This document shows positions 52,264-61,272 of a stretch of 64,000 nt of DNA, piece by piece. Source of the stretch: Sphingomonas sp. CFBP 8760 (lineage in GTDB: Bacteria; Pseudomonadota; Alphaproteobacteria; Sphingomonadales; Sphingomonadaceae). Position 1 is the first letter of the stretch. Each line of letters begins with the position of its first letter. The position numbers were made by a program, and so were the translations under genes. The stretch spans positions 116,009 through 180,008 of the forward strand of contig NZ_JACYUG010000005.1 of NCBI RefSeq assembly GCF_014841615.1, given 5' to 3'. The notes under the pieces are model-generated. The model had not been told where the DNA came from. It saw only the letters and a program-made list of their open reading frames with translations, and did no database searches.

Positions 52264-53229
52264 TCAGCGCGGCGTCACAATCAGCACGTACAGGTCGCGA
52301 TCGGGGCGCCAGTTCGTTCGACGCACTTCAAACTGCGTCGGCGATATCTTACGCACGCCGTCCGCACAAAAACTGATGAGATTCGCGGCCGCACCCTTGT
52401 CGACGACCAACCGGAAACTGCCGATCGGCGCACGCCAGTTGGCACCCGTCTTGAGTACATAGCCCACACGATATTCTGGGAGAGCAGCGGATGCGGCCCC
52501 TGCGTGTTCGGCAAGCCTGGCGACACCCGCCAGAAAGCGCGCATCGGCGCAATAGCGCGCGACATAAGCCTTGCCCTGCCCGCTCCGCCGATAGCTGGAC
52601 GCGACAAGGTCGGTGCCGACGCTTCCGCCGGTGCCGGGTACGTATCGATGTTCGACGATAAGGTCGCGACCGGCAGGGAAGACTTGGTCCCAGTGCCACG
52701 TTTCCCTGACGGTCCAGAGCGGCTCCAGATGTCCCGCCATGCCATCGCCGCCGTCTTCCGGTACGACCAGCCCTGCCGTGATCAGTCGCTGACGTTCCTG
52801 CCGGCCGAGCCGGTCAAGCTGCAGATCCATGTCGCCTGTAAGCGGAACGGCCAGTTCCGCCAGCAGCGACGTACGGTCCTCACCCCTCACCATCGCCTTG
52901 CGCTCGACCGACATCTTCACTGTCTTGCCGCCGACGAACGTCGCGAATTCCGTTGGGACGGCAACGTCAGCATAGTCGCGTTGGGCAAGGTCGTCGTCGG
53001 GCATCGGAAAGGCAACGGTGGTACGGACATCGGCCGCGGTGCGATTACGGAAGACGTAGCGCACCTTCACCAGTCCGGCCGACACGAACAGGTCTTCGGA
53101 GACCATGTCGATCGCGTCCGTGCGGGTCAGGACCAAGCCACCGGCCGCACGCTCCGCAGTGCTGTCATTGGCCCTTGCGGGTCCGGTGAGAAGCCCAGCG
53201 GTCGCGAGGAAAAGGGCAATCTTCGTCAT
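52264..53229 (-). CDS. DUF4424-family secreted protein
   Basis: 321 residues. Signal peptide MTKIALFLATAGLLTGPARA, then DSTAERAAGGLVLTRTDAID, VRYVFRNRTAADVRTTVAFP and WHWDQVFPAGRDLIVEHRYV, the layout of DUF4424 proteins. Function unknown; periplasmic. I chose the ATG at 53229, where the signal begins, rather than the longer open frame to 53373, which runs into the divergent gene's leader. It diverges from the LprI-like gene. Confidence 0.82.
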   Translation of the reverse strand: MTKIALFLATAGLLTGPARANDSTAERAAGGLVLTRTDAIDMVSEDLFVSAGLVKVRYVFRNRTAADVRTTVAFPMPDDDLAQRDYADVAVPTEFATFVGGKTVKMSVERKAMVRGEDRTSLLAELAVPLTGDMDLQLDRLGRQERQRLITAGLVVPEDGGDGMAGHLEPLWTVRETWHWDQVFPAGRDLIVEHRYVPGTGGSVGTDLVASSYRRSGQGKAYVARYCADARFLAGVARLAEHAGAASAALPEYRVGYVLKTGANWRAPIGSFRLVVDKGAAANLISFCADGVRKISPTQFEVRRTNWRPDRDLYVLIVTPR

Positions 53230-53376
53230 GTTTCTCGCATCGACAGTCGTGGATTCACAAGCGGTTACGTGCTGGAGTGGCAAAGGGCTTGAGGCGTTGG
53301 CGCCGGCGCGTGGACACGAGGCGGGGATCGTAACTACATTGGTGTCGCAACGATCATGGCAGCAGGGGAACATTCA

Positions 53377-53757
53377 ATGAAGTTAAAATTTTTGGCGGCA
53401 GCGGCATTTCTGGTGTCCGCCGGTAGTCCCGCGCTTGCCCAGGTGGCGCCGGCGGGTATCTCGGATCGATACACCGCCTGTGCGTCCCGAGCGGGAACAA
53501 ACACGGTGCAACAGGGTATCTGCGCCCAGTCTGAGATCGCCGCCCAGGACGCGCGATTGAACAAGGCATATCAGCAAGTCATGCGTCAGCTGGCGAAGAC
53601 GCCGGACAAGCGCCTGGCCCTTCGTACCGCGCAGCGTTCGTGGTTGAAGGCCCGGGACTATGAGTGCAAGATTGATCAGGAGACGATCAACAGCACCTGC
53701 CTGGTCATGAAGACTGCGACCCGTGCTAACGAACTCGAGAGCATGGTCCGCTTCTAG
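53377..53757 (+). CDS. Lysozyme-inhibitor LprI-like (DUF1311) protein
   Basis: 126 residues. Signal peptide MKLKFLAAAAFLVSAGSPAL (cleavage near ALAQ), then a DUF1311/LprI domain with conserved cysteines and helices (QQGICAQSEIAAQDARLNKA, YQQVMRQLAKTPDKRLALRT, AQRSWLKARDYECKID). The family includes a lysozyme inhibitor from mycobacteria and many secreted helical proteins. A strong hairpin follows. Confidence 0.82.
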   Translation: MKLKFLAAAAFLVSAGSPALAQVAPAGISDRYTACASRAGTNTVQQGICAQSEIAAQDARLNKAYQQVMRQLAKTPDKRLALRTAQRSWLKARDYECKIDQETINSTCLVMKTATRANELESMVRF

Positions 53758-53788
53758 ACCGACCGCATCATCTAGCAGCAGCTCTTCG

Positions 53789-53825
53789 CACCGTCCCGGG
53801 CATCATGACGGATGTCGGGACGGTG
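53789..53825. terminator. Large hairpin between convergent genes
   Basis: CACCGTCCCG and CGGGACGGTG form a 10-bp stem, extended by GGCATC/GATGTC inside. It sits between the convergent LprI-like gene and the minus-strand gene ending at 53869, so it could serve both. Confidence 0.6.
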
Positions 53826-53868
53826 TGGAGCAAGTGCGATCTGGATAGGCCGGCCGGAGGTCACGGCA

Positions 53869-54654
53869 TCAACACCACAATGCACCATCCAGCATATGAG
53901 GATTGGCGCAGCCGGACTGCGGCAGCGGCAAGGGCTGTCCTGGCCTCCACAAGCCGAGCCGCTGTTGAATACCCGGCATCTCGGAGTCGATGACCGCCAG
54001 ACGGTTTCCGTCACCGTATGTCGTCGCGCTGCGGTAGCGCAGCACCTGCTTGTAGACGCCCGACGCGACGGACCGGTTGACGATGATCCAGAAACCGAAT
54101 GGTGCGTCGCTGGTTGGTTCGGCCGAGATGATGGATCCTCTGAGTACGCCTTTGGCGATGTACCGTATTTCCTGATTGTTGTTCTTGCGGGTCACGTGCG
54201 CGTAAACCTGGGTAAACACATCCCGCCCGCGATCATATCCGAACAGCTGCGTTGCTACCCGCCGATCGCCGTTCATGGCCGAGAGGCTGCCGATCTCGAC
54301 GAGCAGCAGGGTCGTTGTGTCACTGGGATGCACCAGGGCGACGTTGCCGAGAACATGGGGTTCGGAAAACACATCTTTCCCGTCCTGTGGCGTGAGGATG
54401 TCGTCGGCGTCGGGGCGGCAAGATTGACCGTTATCGTTGGTGATACACAGCGAGACTGGGCCTGGCGCCTCTTCGCCCGATAAACCCTCGACATCCTCAC
54501 CCTGGGTAGCGATGAACTGCCAGGGTGATCGTGTCGCGAACGGTTTTGATAGGTCGATCGTCGATATGGCTCTCGCTGATGCTGCCCAGGTTTCAGCCAC
54601 AGGCGACAATAACGCGCCAAGGATCGTCGCCAAGGCTGCAAAGCGCAACGTCAT
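53869..54654 (-). CDS. Secreted hypothetical protein
   Basis: 261 residues. Signal peptide MTLRFAALATILGALLSPVA (cleavage near TWAAS). The mature part is beta-rich (LLVEIGSLSAMNGDRRVATQ, FGYDRGRDVFTQVYAHVTRK, GFWIIVNRSVASGVYKQVLR) and contains a few cysteines. No family recognised. I chose the ATG at 54654 because the signal begins there; the frame is open further upstream. Confidence 0.65.
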   Translation of the reverse strand: MTLRFAALATILGALLSPVAETWAASARAISTIDLSKPFATRSPWQFIATQGEDVEGLSGEEAPGPVSLCITNDNGQSCRPDADDILTPQDGKDVFSEPHVLGNVALVHPSDTTTLLLVEIGSLSAMNGDRRVATQLFGYDRGRDVFTQVYAHVTRKNNNQEIRYIAKGVLRGSIISAEPTSDAPFGFWIIVNRSVASGVYKQVLRYRSATTYGDGNRLAVIDSEMPGIQQRLGLWRPGQPLPLPQSGCANPHMLDGALWC

Positions 54655-54879
54655 CGCCACTGTCTCTTTCCCACTCGACACGGCGTATCGACGTACCGTG
54701 TTCTCGATGGCAACTCCCGTCCCGACGAGACGGTAGGAATGCCCATTGCGTAAAACCTGGCATCGAGCATTCCGAAACTGCGAGTGCTTGGCGATCGTGG
54801 TGATCTTCGCGATCCGAAGGCATCCTGCCAGCTCGGCCGGATACACGTCGCTTCCGGCCGCGCGCCTGCCGCAAAACGA

Positions 54880-55626
54880 TCACCGTGGCGGGCGAGCCTC
54901 ACCCTCTTCAGCCATCCGCCGAATATCCGCGCCTGCCTTGCGCATTGTATCCTCCGCGCCACGTGTCGCAGCCAGAAAATCCTCCTGAGACGCCACGGCG
55001 TAATTGCACCCGACCAGCAGCATTTTCGGTGTCAACGACGGCGGCCCCTTCGTGGACTTCGGCGTCGGATCAGCACCGAAGGCATCGAGCAACACTCTCG
55101 CCATCGCATCGCCGGTCGGCGCGAACCCGCCGATCATCGGCCCGGTCTCGGGATCGACGAAGCGGTAATATTGTTCCGTCATCGCGATCGGCGCGCGTGC
55201 CATCTTCTGGGCAGCAATCACCCGCTCGGCGCTTGCGCGGGGCAGCAGCGCGATGACCCAGTCGCTCATGAAATAGACGTGGTCGACCGGCTCCCCGAAC
55301 ACCGAGACATCTCCCTCGACCGCGAAGCCATACAACCCGATCATGCCGTCGAGTGCCTCGGGCAATTTACTTGGGCGCATCCACGCCGGCGGGCGATTCT
55401 GCAGGAAAAGCAGCTCGGCGAAGGTGCCGAGCGCGTCGCGCGACTGGCAGGACAGCACCTGCGTCAGCGATGCCGGCGTCAGCACGGCCTCATGCTCGGC
55501 CTGGGCTACGGATGGCGATGCCGCCAAAGCGCTAGCGAGCGCGGCGGTGACCATCGCTCGCACGGGAATACGCCTCGGGGCAGAGCGCGTCGGCGCCGTG
55601 GTCGCGCGGTGGTGGCGATGATCCAT
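54880..55626 (-). CDS. Secreted hypothetical protein
   Basis: 248 residues. A basic N-terminus then a signal segment (MVTAALASALAASPSVAQAE from residue 25). The mature part (VLTPASLTQVLSCQSRDALG, VSVFGEPVDHVYFMSDWVIA, GPPSLTPKMLLVGCNYAVAS) is not recognised. The true start may be the ATG at residue 25 (55554). It follows a similar secreted gene on the same strand. Confidence 0.6.
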   Translation of the reverse strand: MDHRHHRATTAPTRSAPRRIPVRAMVTAALASALAASPSVAQAEHEAVLTPASLTQVLSCQSRDALGTFAELLFLQNRPPAWMRPSKLPEALDGMIGLYGFAVEGDVSVFGEPVDHVYFMSDWVIALLPRASAERVIAAQKMARAPIAMTEQYYRFVDPETGPMIGGFAPTGDAMARVLLDAFGADPTPKSTKGPPSLTPKMLLVGCNYAVASQEDFLAATRGAEDTMRKAGADIRRMAEEGEARPPR

Positions 55627-55670
55627 GCTCGGGGTGTTACCTCGCCGGTACGAAGGATCAACTCCGGCTT

Positions 55671-56360
55671 TTATGGATGCCGTTCGTACCGGCCCTTACC
55701 CGCGCCGTTCAGGAGCAGCGCACCATGGTCGATCCGCAGCCGCAATTGCCGGAAGGCCGGCTCTGCGCCAGCGCTGGGTCCGGCGTCCAGCACGAGCATT
55801 TCGCCGTCGATCCGCCACTTGCCCTCCGCCGCCTGATCCGCGGCACCATGGCTCATGAACCAGGCGAAGCTTCCATCGGGACTTAGCACCAGCTCAGATC
55901 CCGTCTCCATCACACCTGACAGGTAGTAATGACCGGTGAGACCGCGGCTAGCGCCGGATTCAACCGCTGATGCATCCGGAGCGTAGCGGGCGTTGCACTG
56001 CAACTCGCGCATATCGTGCGACAACATGTACAGGAACGACGTCATCGGATCGTCCGCGTCAGCGTTCTTGTGGACGTAACGCCGCCCGCCCCCGAGCACG
56101 AAGGTCATGAAGCCACCGTCGTCGATTTCGAACTCGGTGATTGCTCCCCGATCGTGCGGTGCCTGATACGTCATCGTCACCAAATCAAAGCTGTAGCTTT
56201 CTTTGACCTCGCTGCCGCGGCGCTCGCAGGTCTTTGCTTCCCCGCATGCCCAGGTCGTGACTGCCGTACACCGCAGACCCATGGGTGACCGTGTCGCGGC
56301 GGACGCCCCGGCGGTGACTAGCAACCCCATGGCCGTCACCGCCGATTTAACTCGCTTCAA
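55671..56360 (-). CDS. Secreted hypothetical protein
   Basis: 229 residues. TTG start, signal peptide (VKSAVTAMGLLVTAGASAAT), and a mature part with two halves: a cysteine-containing N-terminal half (LRCTAVTTWACGEAKTCERR) and a beta-rich C-terminal half (GHYYLSGVMETGSELVLSPD, GKWRIDGEMLVLDAGPSAGA) that resembles a lipocalin-like or beta-sandwich domain. No named family. Confidence 0.6.
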   Translation of the reverse strand: MKRVKSAVTAMGLLVTAGASAATRSPMGLRCTAVTTWACGEAKTCERRGSEVKESYSFDLVTMTYQAPHDRGAITEFEIDDGGFMTFVLGGGRRYVHKNADADDPMTSFLYMLSHDMRELQCNARYAPDASAVESGASRGLTGHYYLSGVMETGSELVLSPDGSFAWFMSHGAADQAAEGKWRIDGEMLVLDAGPSAGAEPAFRQLRLRIDHGALLLNGAGKGRYERHP

Positions 56361-56440
56361 TCCGATTCATCCCCCAGCCGACACTCCGGAGCGGCACGTA
56401 GCATGACGCCTCCGAGCGAAAAAGTTCGTGTTTTCGAAGG

Positions 56441-56653
56441 TGCGCCGTCCCGGCCCGGGCCCCTATACCTGACCCAAAGCTGGCGCTCGCAGAAGCTGTT
56501 GCGCAATTTGAAGCGGACGTTGCTAAAGGACGCGCTGGCGTCACGTTCAGGCGTATGGGCCCGTGCCTGGCGCTAGGGCGACCGCCATTGGCCGAAATCA
56601 CCGCCCCAAGGCGGCCGGACCACTCACCACCAGATTGCGATATTTGTGAATGA
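56441..56653 (+). CDS. Possible small gene or gene remnant
   Basis: A 70-codon frame from GTG reads PIPDPKLALAEAVAQFEADV followed by AKGRAGVTFRRMGPCLALGR. The composition looks protein-like and helical, but no start with a ribosome-binding site was found and no family is recognised. It ends just before a repeat copy. A decayed gene is equally likely. Confidence 0.3.
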   Translation, partial: CAVPARAPIPDPKLALAEAVAQFEADVAKGRAGVTFRRMGPCLALGRPPLAEITAPRRPDHSPPDCDICE

Positions 56654-56687
56654 TACGCTGGCTGCCAAAAGCAGTCATAGCGCGGAA

Positions 56688-56750
56688 ATGAATGAGCGTC
56701 AGAAGTTGGGAGGCGGGGAAGGGTATGTGAATGTCTGTTTGTGGGTGATC
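56688..56750 (+). repeat. Dispersed intergenic repeat, well-preserved copy
   Basis: AATGAATGAGCGTCAGAAGT, then the core TTGGGAGGCGGGGAAGGGT shared with the copy at 36600, then GTGAATGTCTGTTTGTGGGT. Its right end touches the stop of the OYE gene. Confidence 0.8.
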
Positions 56751-57855
56751 ATGGCGAGCCGAACAGGTCGCGGAAGCGACGTGGCTGCGAGCGTAGATAC
56801 TGGGGCGGCGCCTTTACCTGGGCACCGAGATGCGCAGCTGCGTGCCAGGGCCAGCGCGGATCATAGAGAATCGTGCGGGCGAGCGCGATCATGTCAGCGT
56901 CACCGGTGCCAACGATCGCTTCCGCCTGCTCATAGTCGCTGATCAGACCAACGGCGACGACGGGCATGCTGCATGCCTGCTTGACGGCGCGTGCCAGCGG
57001 CACCTGATAGCTGGGGCCGACTGGGATGTCCTGACGAGGGTCAAGACCGCCACTGGATACGTGGATGGCAGCACAGCCGCGGGCCTCAAGCGCCTGTGCA
57101 AAGGCGATCGTGCCTGCAATATCCCATCCACCCTCTACCCAGTCGGTGCCTGACACACGCATGGTGACGCCCCGGTCAGCGGGAAAGGCGGCCCGAACCG
57201 CGTCGAACACCTCGAGCGGAAAGCGCATCCGGTTCTTCAGGCTGCCCCCATATTCGTCCTCGCGCCGGTTCGACAGCGGCGACAGGAACTGGTGAAGAAG
57301 GTAGCCATGCGCGGCGTGAAGCTGGATCACGTCAATACCCAACCGCGCGGCGCGCCGAGCGGAGGCAGCAAAGCTGTCGCGAACCCGCCTCAGTCCGTCT
57401 TGGCCAAGTGCTGTCGGTGGCGCCCCATCGGTCGCGAAGGGAAGAGCGGACGGTGCCTCCGTCTGCCAGCCGTGAGCGGCGCCAGGGGGTAGTTGCGCGC
57501 CTCCCTTCCACGGCACCTCGGTCGATGATTTTCGCCCGGCATGCGACAGCTGGATCGCGATCGGCATGTCGGACCACCGACGGATGCCGTCCAGCACCCG
57601 TCCCATCGCTGCCTCGGTGGCGTCATCCCAGAGGCCGACATCGGCATAAGTGATGCGCCCCTCTGGCACGACGGCGGTTGCCTCGATCGTCAGCAGTGCT
57701 GCGCCCGAAAGCGCCAGCTGACCAAGATGGATCAGATGCCAGTCGTTCATGCAGCCATCTTGCGCTGAATACTGGCACATGGGGGCAATCACGATCCGGT
57801 TCGTCAGGGTCAGCCGACCAACCGTCAGCGGGCGGAACAGTGCCGGGATCGTCAT
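56749..57855 (-). CDS. Old Yellow Enzyme family NADH:flavin oxidoreductase (YqjM-like)
   Basis: 368 residues. The TIM-barrel FMN enzyme signs are LTNRIVIAPMCQYSAQDGCM (Cys27 as in the YqjM/thermophilic-like class), IQLSHAGRKSS, IQLHAAHGYLLHQFLSPLSN (the substrate His pair), RREDEYGGSLKNRMRFPLEV and GTGDADMIALARTILYDPRW. These enzymes reduce activated C=C bonds with NAD(P)H. Stands alone; a repeat copy lies at its 3' end. Confidence 0.92.
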   Translation of the reverse strand: MTIPALFRPLTVGRLTLTNRIVIAPMCQYSAQDGCMNDWHLIHLGQLALSGAALLTIEATAVVPEGRITYADVGLWDDATEAAMGRVLDGIRRWSDMPIAIQLSHAGRKSSTEVPWKGGAQLPPGAAHGWQTEAPSALPFATDGAPPTALGQDGLRRVRDSFAASARRAARLGIDVIQLHAAHGYLLHQFLSPLSNRREDEYGGSLKNRMRFPLEVFDAVRAAFPADRGVTMRVSGTDWVEGGWDIAGTIAFAQALEARGCAAIHVSSGGLDPRQDIPVGPSYQVPLARAVKQACSMPVVAVGLISDYEQAEAIVGTGDADMIALARTILYDPRWPWHAAAHLGAQVKAPPQYLRSQPRRFRDLFGSP

Positions 57856-58178
57856 GGCGTCATGGCCGCATCTGATACGATCATAACCTCGACGCGCGGA
57901 TCGTTCATCTCTGGGTACTCCGGTGCCCTATGCCCCGATGGTGCCAACGGCGAACCCGGCAAAGGGTTTCTGGCAGCGTCGCCACCGCCATGAGCCATTG
58001 ACGTGGTGCTAGACCGTCAATGCGTGTTTCAGCGACCCCGCATCGTCGCAGTTTGGCAGTCTACCATCCAGATTAACGAATGGCGGAAATCAGGGAGCGA
58101 GGAAAGGTGCCTGAACGTCTCGTTGTGGGTCGAATTTTCAGAGACAGAAGCTAAGTTGGCGAACACACGCCACATGCA
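57856..58178. other. Gap with a repeat copy
   Basis: About 320 bp. No gene recognised; one dispersed-repeat copy at 58076-58132. Confidence 0.35.
58076..58132 (+). repeat. Dispersed intergenic repeat, copy
   Basis: ACGAATGGCGGAAATCAGGG at the left, GCGAGGAAAGGTGCCTGAAC in the middle, GTCTCGTTGTGGGTCG at the right. Confidence 0.7.
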
Positions 58179-58940
58179 TCATGCTGACGTCGAATCTAGG
58201 GGTACCCTTGCGAGCTTGGCAAGCTGGCGTGCCAGCACCTTGACCGCGACTGCGTTGGCACCGACACGCCCGATCGCAGTTGCCGTTTGATCAGCCGCGT
58301 CAGCCGTGTCGGCCGTGATTATGGCCAATTCCGCGACAGCCTCACGTTGACGCTGAGCCTGAACCAGCGATGCGCACAGCAACTTGTCCTGCTCAACGGT
58401 CAATGCTTCATGCGCCGCAACGACCTTATCTGCGGCACCGACATCGCGCGCGATGGCTGATGCGCGGGCACCGATGTCATCGGTGGCTCGCTTGGTACGG
58501 CCGGTCAATGCCGACATTTCTGCTGCTACGACAGCAAAGGTTCGACCTGCGTCCCCCGCTCGCGCCGCCTCGATCCGTGCATTGAAGCTGAGCATCTGAC
58601 TTTCTCGTGCAATCACGGATACATCCGCACTGATCAAGGCAACGCCCTGTGCCGAACTCGTCAGCGCATCGATCACCGGCTTGTTGATCGCCAGACCAGC
58701 GCGGATATGGGCCAGCGTATCTGCTTGCCGGCGCGCACTCTCTTCAATCGCGCCAGCCGCTTCCGCTAACATCGCGGCCAGATCGGCGATACGGTGAGCC
58801 TGCTCTACGGTTCCTCGCACAACCGCAGTTGCCGCCTCGGCTTCAGATGCCACGCACCCGGCAATATCGGTCAGGCGCGTCGCCATGGCGCGAAGCTGCA
58901 CACGCAGCCCGTCGTCATTGTACGCCATGATCTCGCTCAT
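58179..58940 (-). CDS. Cytosolic methyl-accepting chemotaxis (MCP signalling) domain protein
   Basis: 253 residues, no membrane segment. The core is the MCP hairpin tip: VIARESQMLSFNARIEAARA, then GDAGRTFAVVAAEMSALTGR, corresponding to the conserved LNAAIEAARAGE...GRGFAVVA of transducers. Flanking coiled coils are short. It has no sensor domain of its own, but starts 6 bp after a globin gene, so the haem protein may be its input. Output through CheA/CheW-like partners is inferred; none are in the window. Confidence 0.85.
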   Translation of the reverse strand: MSEIMAYNDDGLRVQLRAMATRLTDIAGCVASEAEAATAVVRGTVEQAHRIADLAAMLAEAAGAIEESARRQADTLAHIRAGLAINKPVIDALTSSAQGVALISADVSVIARESQMLSFNARIEAARAGDAGRTFAVVAAEMSALTGRTKRATDDIGARASAIARDVGAADKVVAAHEALTVEQDKLLCASLVQAQRQREAVAELAIITADTADAADQTATAIGRVGANAVAVKVLARQLAKLARVPLDSTSA

Positions 58941-58946
58941 GGGAGG

Positions 58947-59363
58947 TCAGGCTCGCGCGCGAACCGCAGCTAGCATGGTATCGGACAGAATACGGTAGGC
59001 AGCGATCCAGGCTGCTTCCGTATCACGGTCAAACGCGTGCCCAAGGCCTACACGTAGCGTTTCCACCAGTGCTGAACCGACTGCAGCGTAATGTGGTTCG
59101 CGTGCGCCATAGGCGACATGGCGGATTGCCAGCTCGCGCGCGACCGGCACAATTGTATCTAGCGGATCCAGTGCGTCTACGACTGTGGCCAGGGTCAAAA
59201 ACAATTTACGGCCCTGTTCAGCCATATCGTGGCTGAACAGGGCGCGGGTGTCGGGTGCGATCTCAAAAAGGCGACGGTAAAACTCTGCCGCTGCCGCATC
59301 GGTAATCGGCACTACCTCGGCAAAGCTGTCCTGCACCAGGTCAATCTGTCGGGCTGTAAGCAT
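58947..59363 (-). CDS. Single-domain bacterial haemoglobin (flavohaemoglobin-like globin)
   Basis: 138 residues. Globin landmarks are TDAAAAEFYRRLFEIAPDTR with the CD-corner LFSHDMAEQGRKLFLTL, the proximal His region VARELAIRHVAYGAREPHYA (His in RHVAYG), and a C-terminal helix AAWIAAYRILSDTMLAAV. It lacks the FAD/NAD reductase part of flavohaemoglobin, like Vitreoscilla Hb. It probably binds O2 or NO. The immediate downstream MCP-type gene suggests a sensing rather than detoxifying role. Confidence 0.88.
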   Translation of the reverse strand: MLTARQIDLVQDSFAEVVPITDAAAAEFYRRLFEIAPDTRALFSHDMAEQGRKLFLTLATVVDALDPLDTIVPVARELAIRHVAYGAREPHYAAVGSALVETLRVGLGHAFDRDTEAAWIAAYRILSDTMLAAVRARA

Positions 59364-59463
59364 GAGCGATACCTATGCTCGAATTGCACTCAAAACGATT
59401 AAGATTTCCACGTTTTGGTGTTCATCACGATATTCGAAGCCGTAACATCAGGCGGCAGAGCGA

Positions 59464-59500
59464 CCATGAACGAGCGTCTGAAGGTGGGGAGCGGGGAAGG
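59464..59500 (+). repeat. Dispersed intergenic repeat, left half only
   Basis: CATGAACGAGCGTCTGAAGG followed by TGGGGAGCGGGGAAGGGG matches the left half of the family; the right half with the TGTGGGTC end is missing. Confidence 0.6.
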
Positions 59501-59590
59501 GGGCGGGAGCGGCCGGGATTAGGTCAACCCGCTATCGTCAGCTGGCGAAAGGTCGTCGCCCTCTCGCGTACGAAGCGCCGAACCAAGCCG

Positions 59591-60646
59591 TTACAGCGCC
59601 ATCTGGCTGACTGGTTTGATTTGAGGAATTACGCCCGCAGCCTGTTGACGCTCGATCGCCCGGATCAAGGCATCAACGGGGTCAAGATCCTCATGGAAGC
59701 CGGCGAGACGGATTTTGGTCATATCGGAGACTACATCGGCTTCGGTGCCGAAGATGAAGTCGCCAAAGCCCCACCCCACCGCCTTTGTGAAATCGGTCTG
59801 GAGTAAGCCCGTGGATAGCTGGCGCCAGACGGGCTCGAGCGCGGGCATATGGGTGGCGAGCGTGAATGGAATAGGCTCGCCATTCTCGAGGCCGAAATGC
59901 CGGGCAACCTTTTCCCACAGGCGCCGCCAGCGGAACGGGGGATGAACATAGTTGAACGCCTGATCCGCTGCTTCGCTGGCAGTAGCGGCCCATAGGCTCG
60001 CACGCGCCAGCGCATGTGCATCCGTTACCTGAACCAAACAATCATCGTAGGTCGTGCGGGAGCCCGGGAAGCGGAAAGCCGCCCCGTCCGCAGCAGACAA
60101 GGCGGCGTAGGCGCCGATCACCGTCGCGATATTCATCGCATTGCCGGCTGCGTCGCCGACGACAACGTCGGGTCGCAGGATCGACCATTCCGGTCCACCC
60201 GCAGCGCGGCGCCGTTGTAGCTCGCGCTCCTGCGTAAAATAGAAGTTCGGCCCAATGGGCCGCGGGTTCTCGTCCTCGTAGAATGGCGTCGTCACTGGTC
60301 CGAGGTGAACGCCGTAAACTTTCGCCCCCTGGTACAGCACCACCCGCTCGATCGGGGCACTGGCCGCCTCCAGACCATCGAGCAGATTGCGGAGCATGGC
60401 TGAATTGCGCGTGTCTTCCTCTGCCAGGCCGCCGCCCGGTCCATAGGCCGCATAGAAGACGTGAGTGACATCGCCTGCGCCTGCTAATGCAGCTCGGCTT
60501 GCCGCAGCGTCACTGAGGTCGGCAACAACTTCACCATGGCTACGCGACAGGGCCACCCCACGCCAGCCTGCCGTTCCGGCAATCTCTTCGAGGAGAGCCT
60601 TGCCGATGATGCCACCTGCACCGGCGACGAGTGCAACGTTGGTCAA
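59591..60646 (-). CDS. PRISE-like SDR reductase (progesterone 5-beta-reductase/iridoid-synthase type)
   Basis: 351 residues. N-terminal Rossmann motif NVALVAGAGGIIGKALLEEI, then VTHVFYAAYGPGGGLAEEDT, RVVLYQGAKVYGVHLG (unusual active-site Lys/Tyr stretch of the PRISE class) and PNFYFTQERELQRRRAAGGP. Such atypical SDRs reduce enones with NADPH. TTG start behind GGAG. It stands alone. Confidence 0.83.
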   Translation of the reverse strand: MTNVALVAGAGGIIGKALLEEIAGTAGWRGVALSRSHGEVVADLSDAAASRAALAGAGDVTHVFYAAYGPGGGLAEEDTRNSAMLRNLLDGLEAASAPIERVVLYQGAKVYGVHLGPVTTPFYEDENPRPIGPNFYFTQERELQRRRAAGGPEWSILRPDVVVGDAAGNAMNIATVIGAYAALSAADGAAFRFPGSRTTYDDCLVQVTDAHALARASLWAATASEAADQAFNYVHPPFRWRRLWEKVARHFGLENGEPIPFTLATHMPALEPVWRQLSTGLLQTDFTKAVGWGFGDFIFGTEADVVSDMTKIRLAGFHEDLDPVDALIRAIERQQAAGVIPQIKPVSQMAL

Positions 60647-60792
60647 AAACCTGCTCCAGGATCACTGCGGGAAGGCTGACAGAACGATCCGCGCCGCCAA
60701 ACTATCCGGCTGATCGGCACTCGTGTTGGTGCTCTCAAGGTAATCCGATATCTGACGCGGCACCTTCATGAGTGACTACCGGACCTGAAGGT

Positions 60793-60984
60793 TCAGGGAA
60801 CACCAAATATCAAGCGAGGATGGCTGTATATGACCTTCTCATCTTCGTTGCGTATTTCAACCCGTTCATGCTCGCCGCTTCGTACGGCATCCTCAGCATG
60901 AACCATGGCCTCGCCGAGCTTACCCGTAACTGGCTCGCGGCTAATTTCCCTGGCATCTTTCAAATAGACCATGATGTAGCTCAT
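60793..60984 (-). CDS. Small conserved hypothetical protein
   Basis: 63 residues: MSYIMVYLKDAREISREPVT, then KLGEAMVHAEDAVRSGEHER and VEIRNEDEKVIYSHPRLIF. A compact beta-alpha-beta fold is plausible. Small proteins with this MSYIMV start are, to my recollection, common in sphingomonads, but I cannot check. The ATG at 60984 follows GGAAGGG, so the longer upstream frame is not needed. Confidence 0.65.
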   Translation of the reverse strand: MSYIMVYLKDAREISREPVTGKLGEAMVHAEDAVRSGEHERVEIRNEDEKVIYSHPRLIFGVP

Positions 60985-61272
60985 CGGCACCCTTCCAAAT
61001 AGCTGACGTGGGCGTGCCGTTGCTAAGGTACAAGGCCAGCACAGCAACGATGCCGTATACCGCTTTGTCAGCAAGCCTCACTCATGCACATTTCAGTCAA
61101 CAATACGTCAACGATCATGCCGCTGACACCGTAGGAACAAGGCGAAAGAGGAAAACATTATCTTGTTACATGCTAAGCAAGTTGCCGATAGTGGTTGGCA
61201 TTCGAACTGCTGACGGTTTGCGTTCATGGCAAGTGCCGCCGTCTGCTGGCCGTTTCAAGAGGCAGTCATGGC

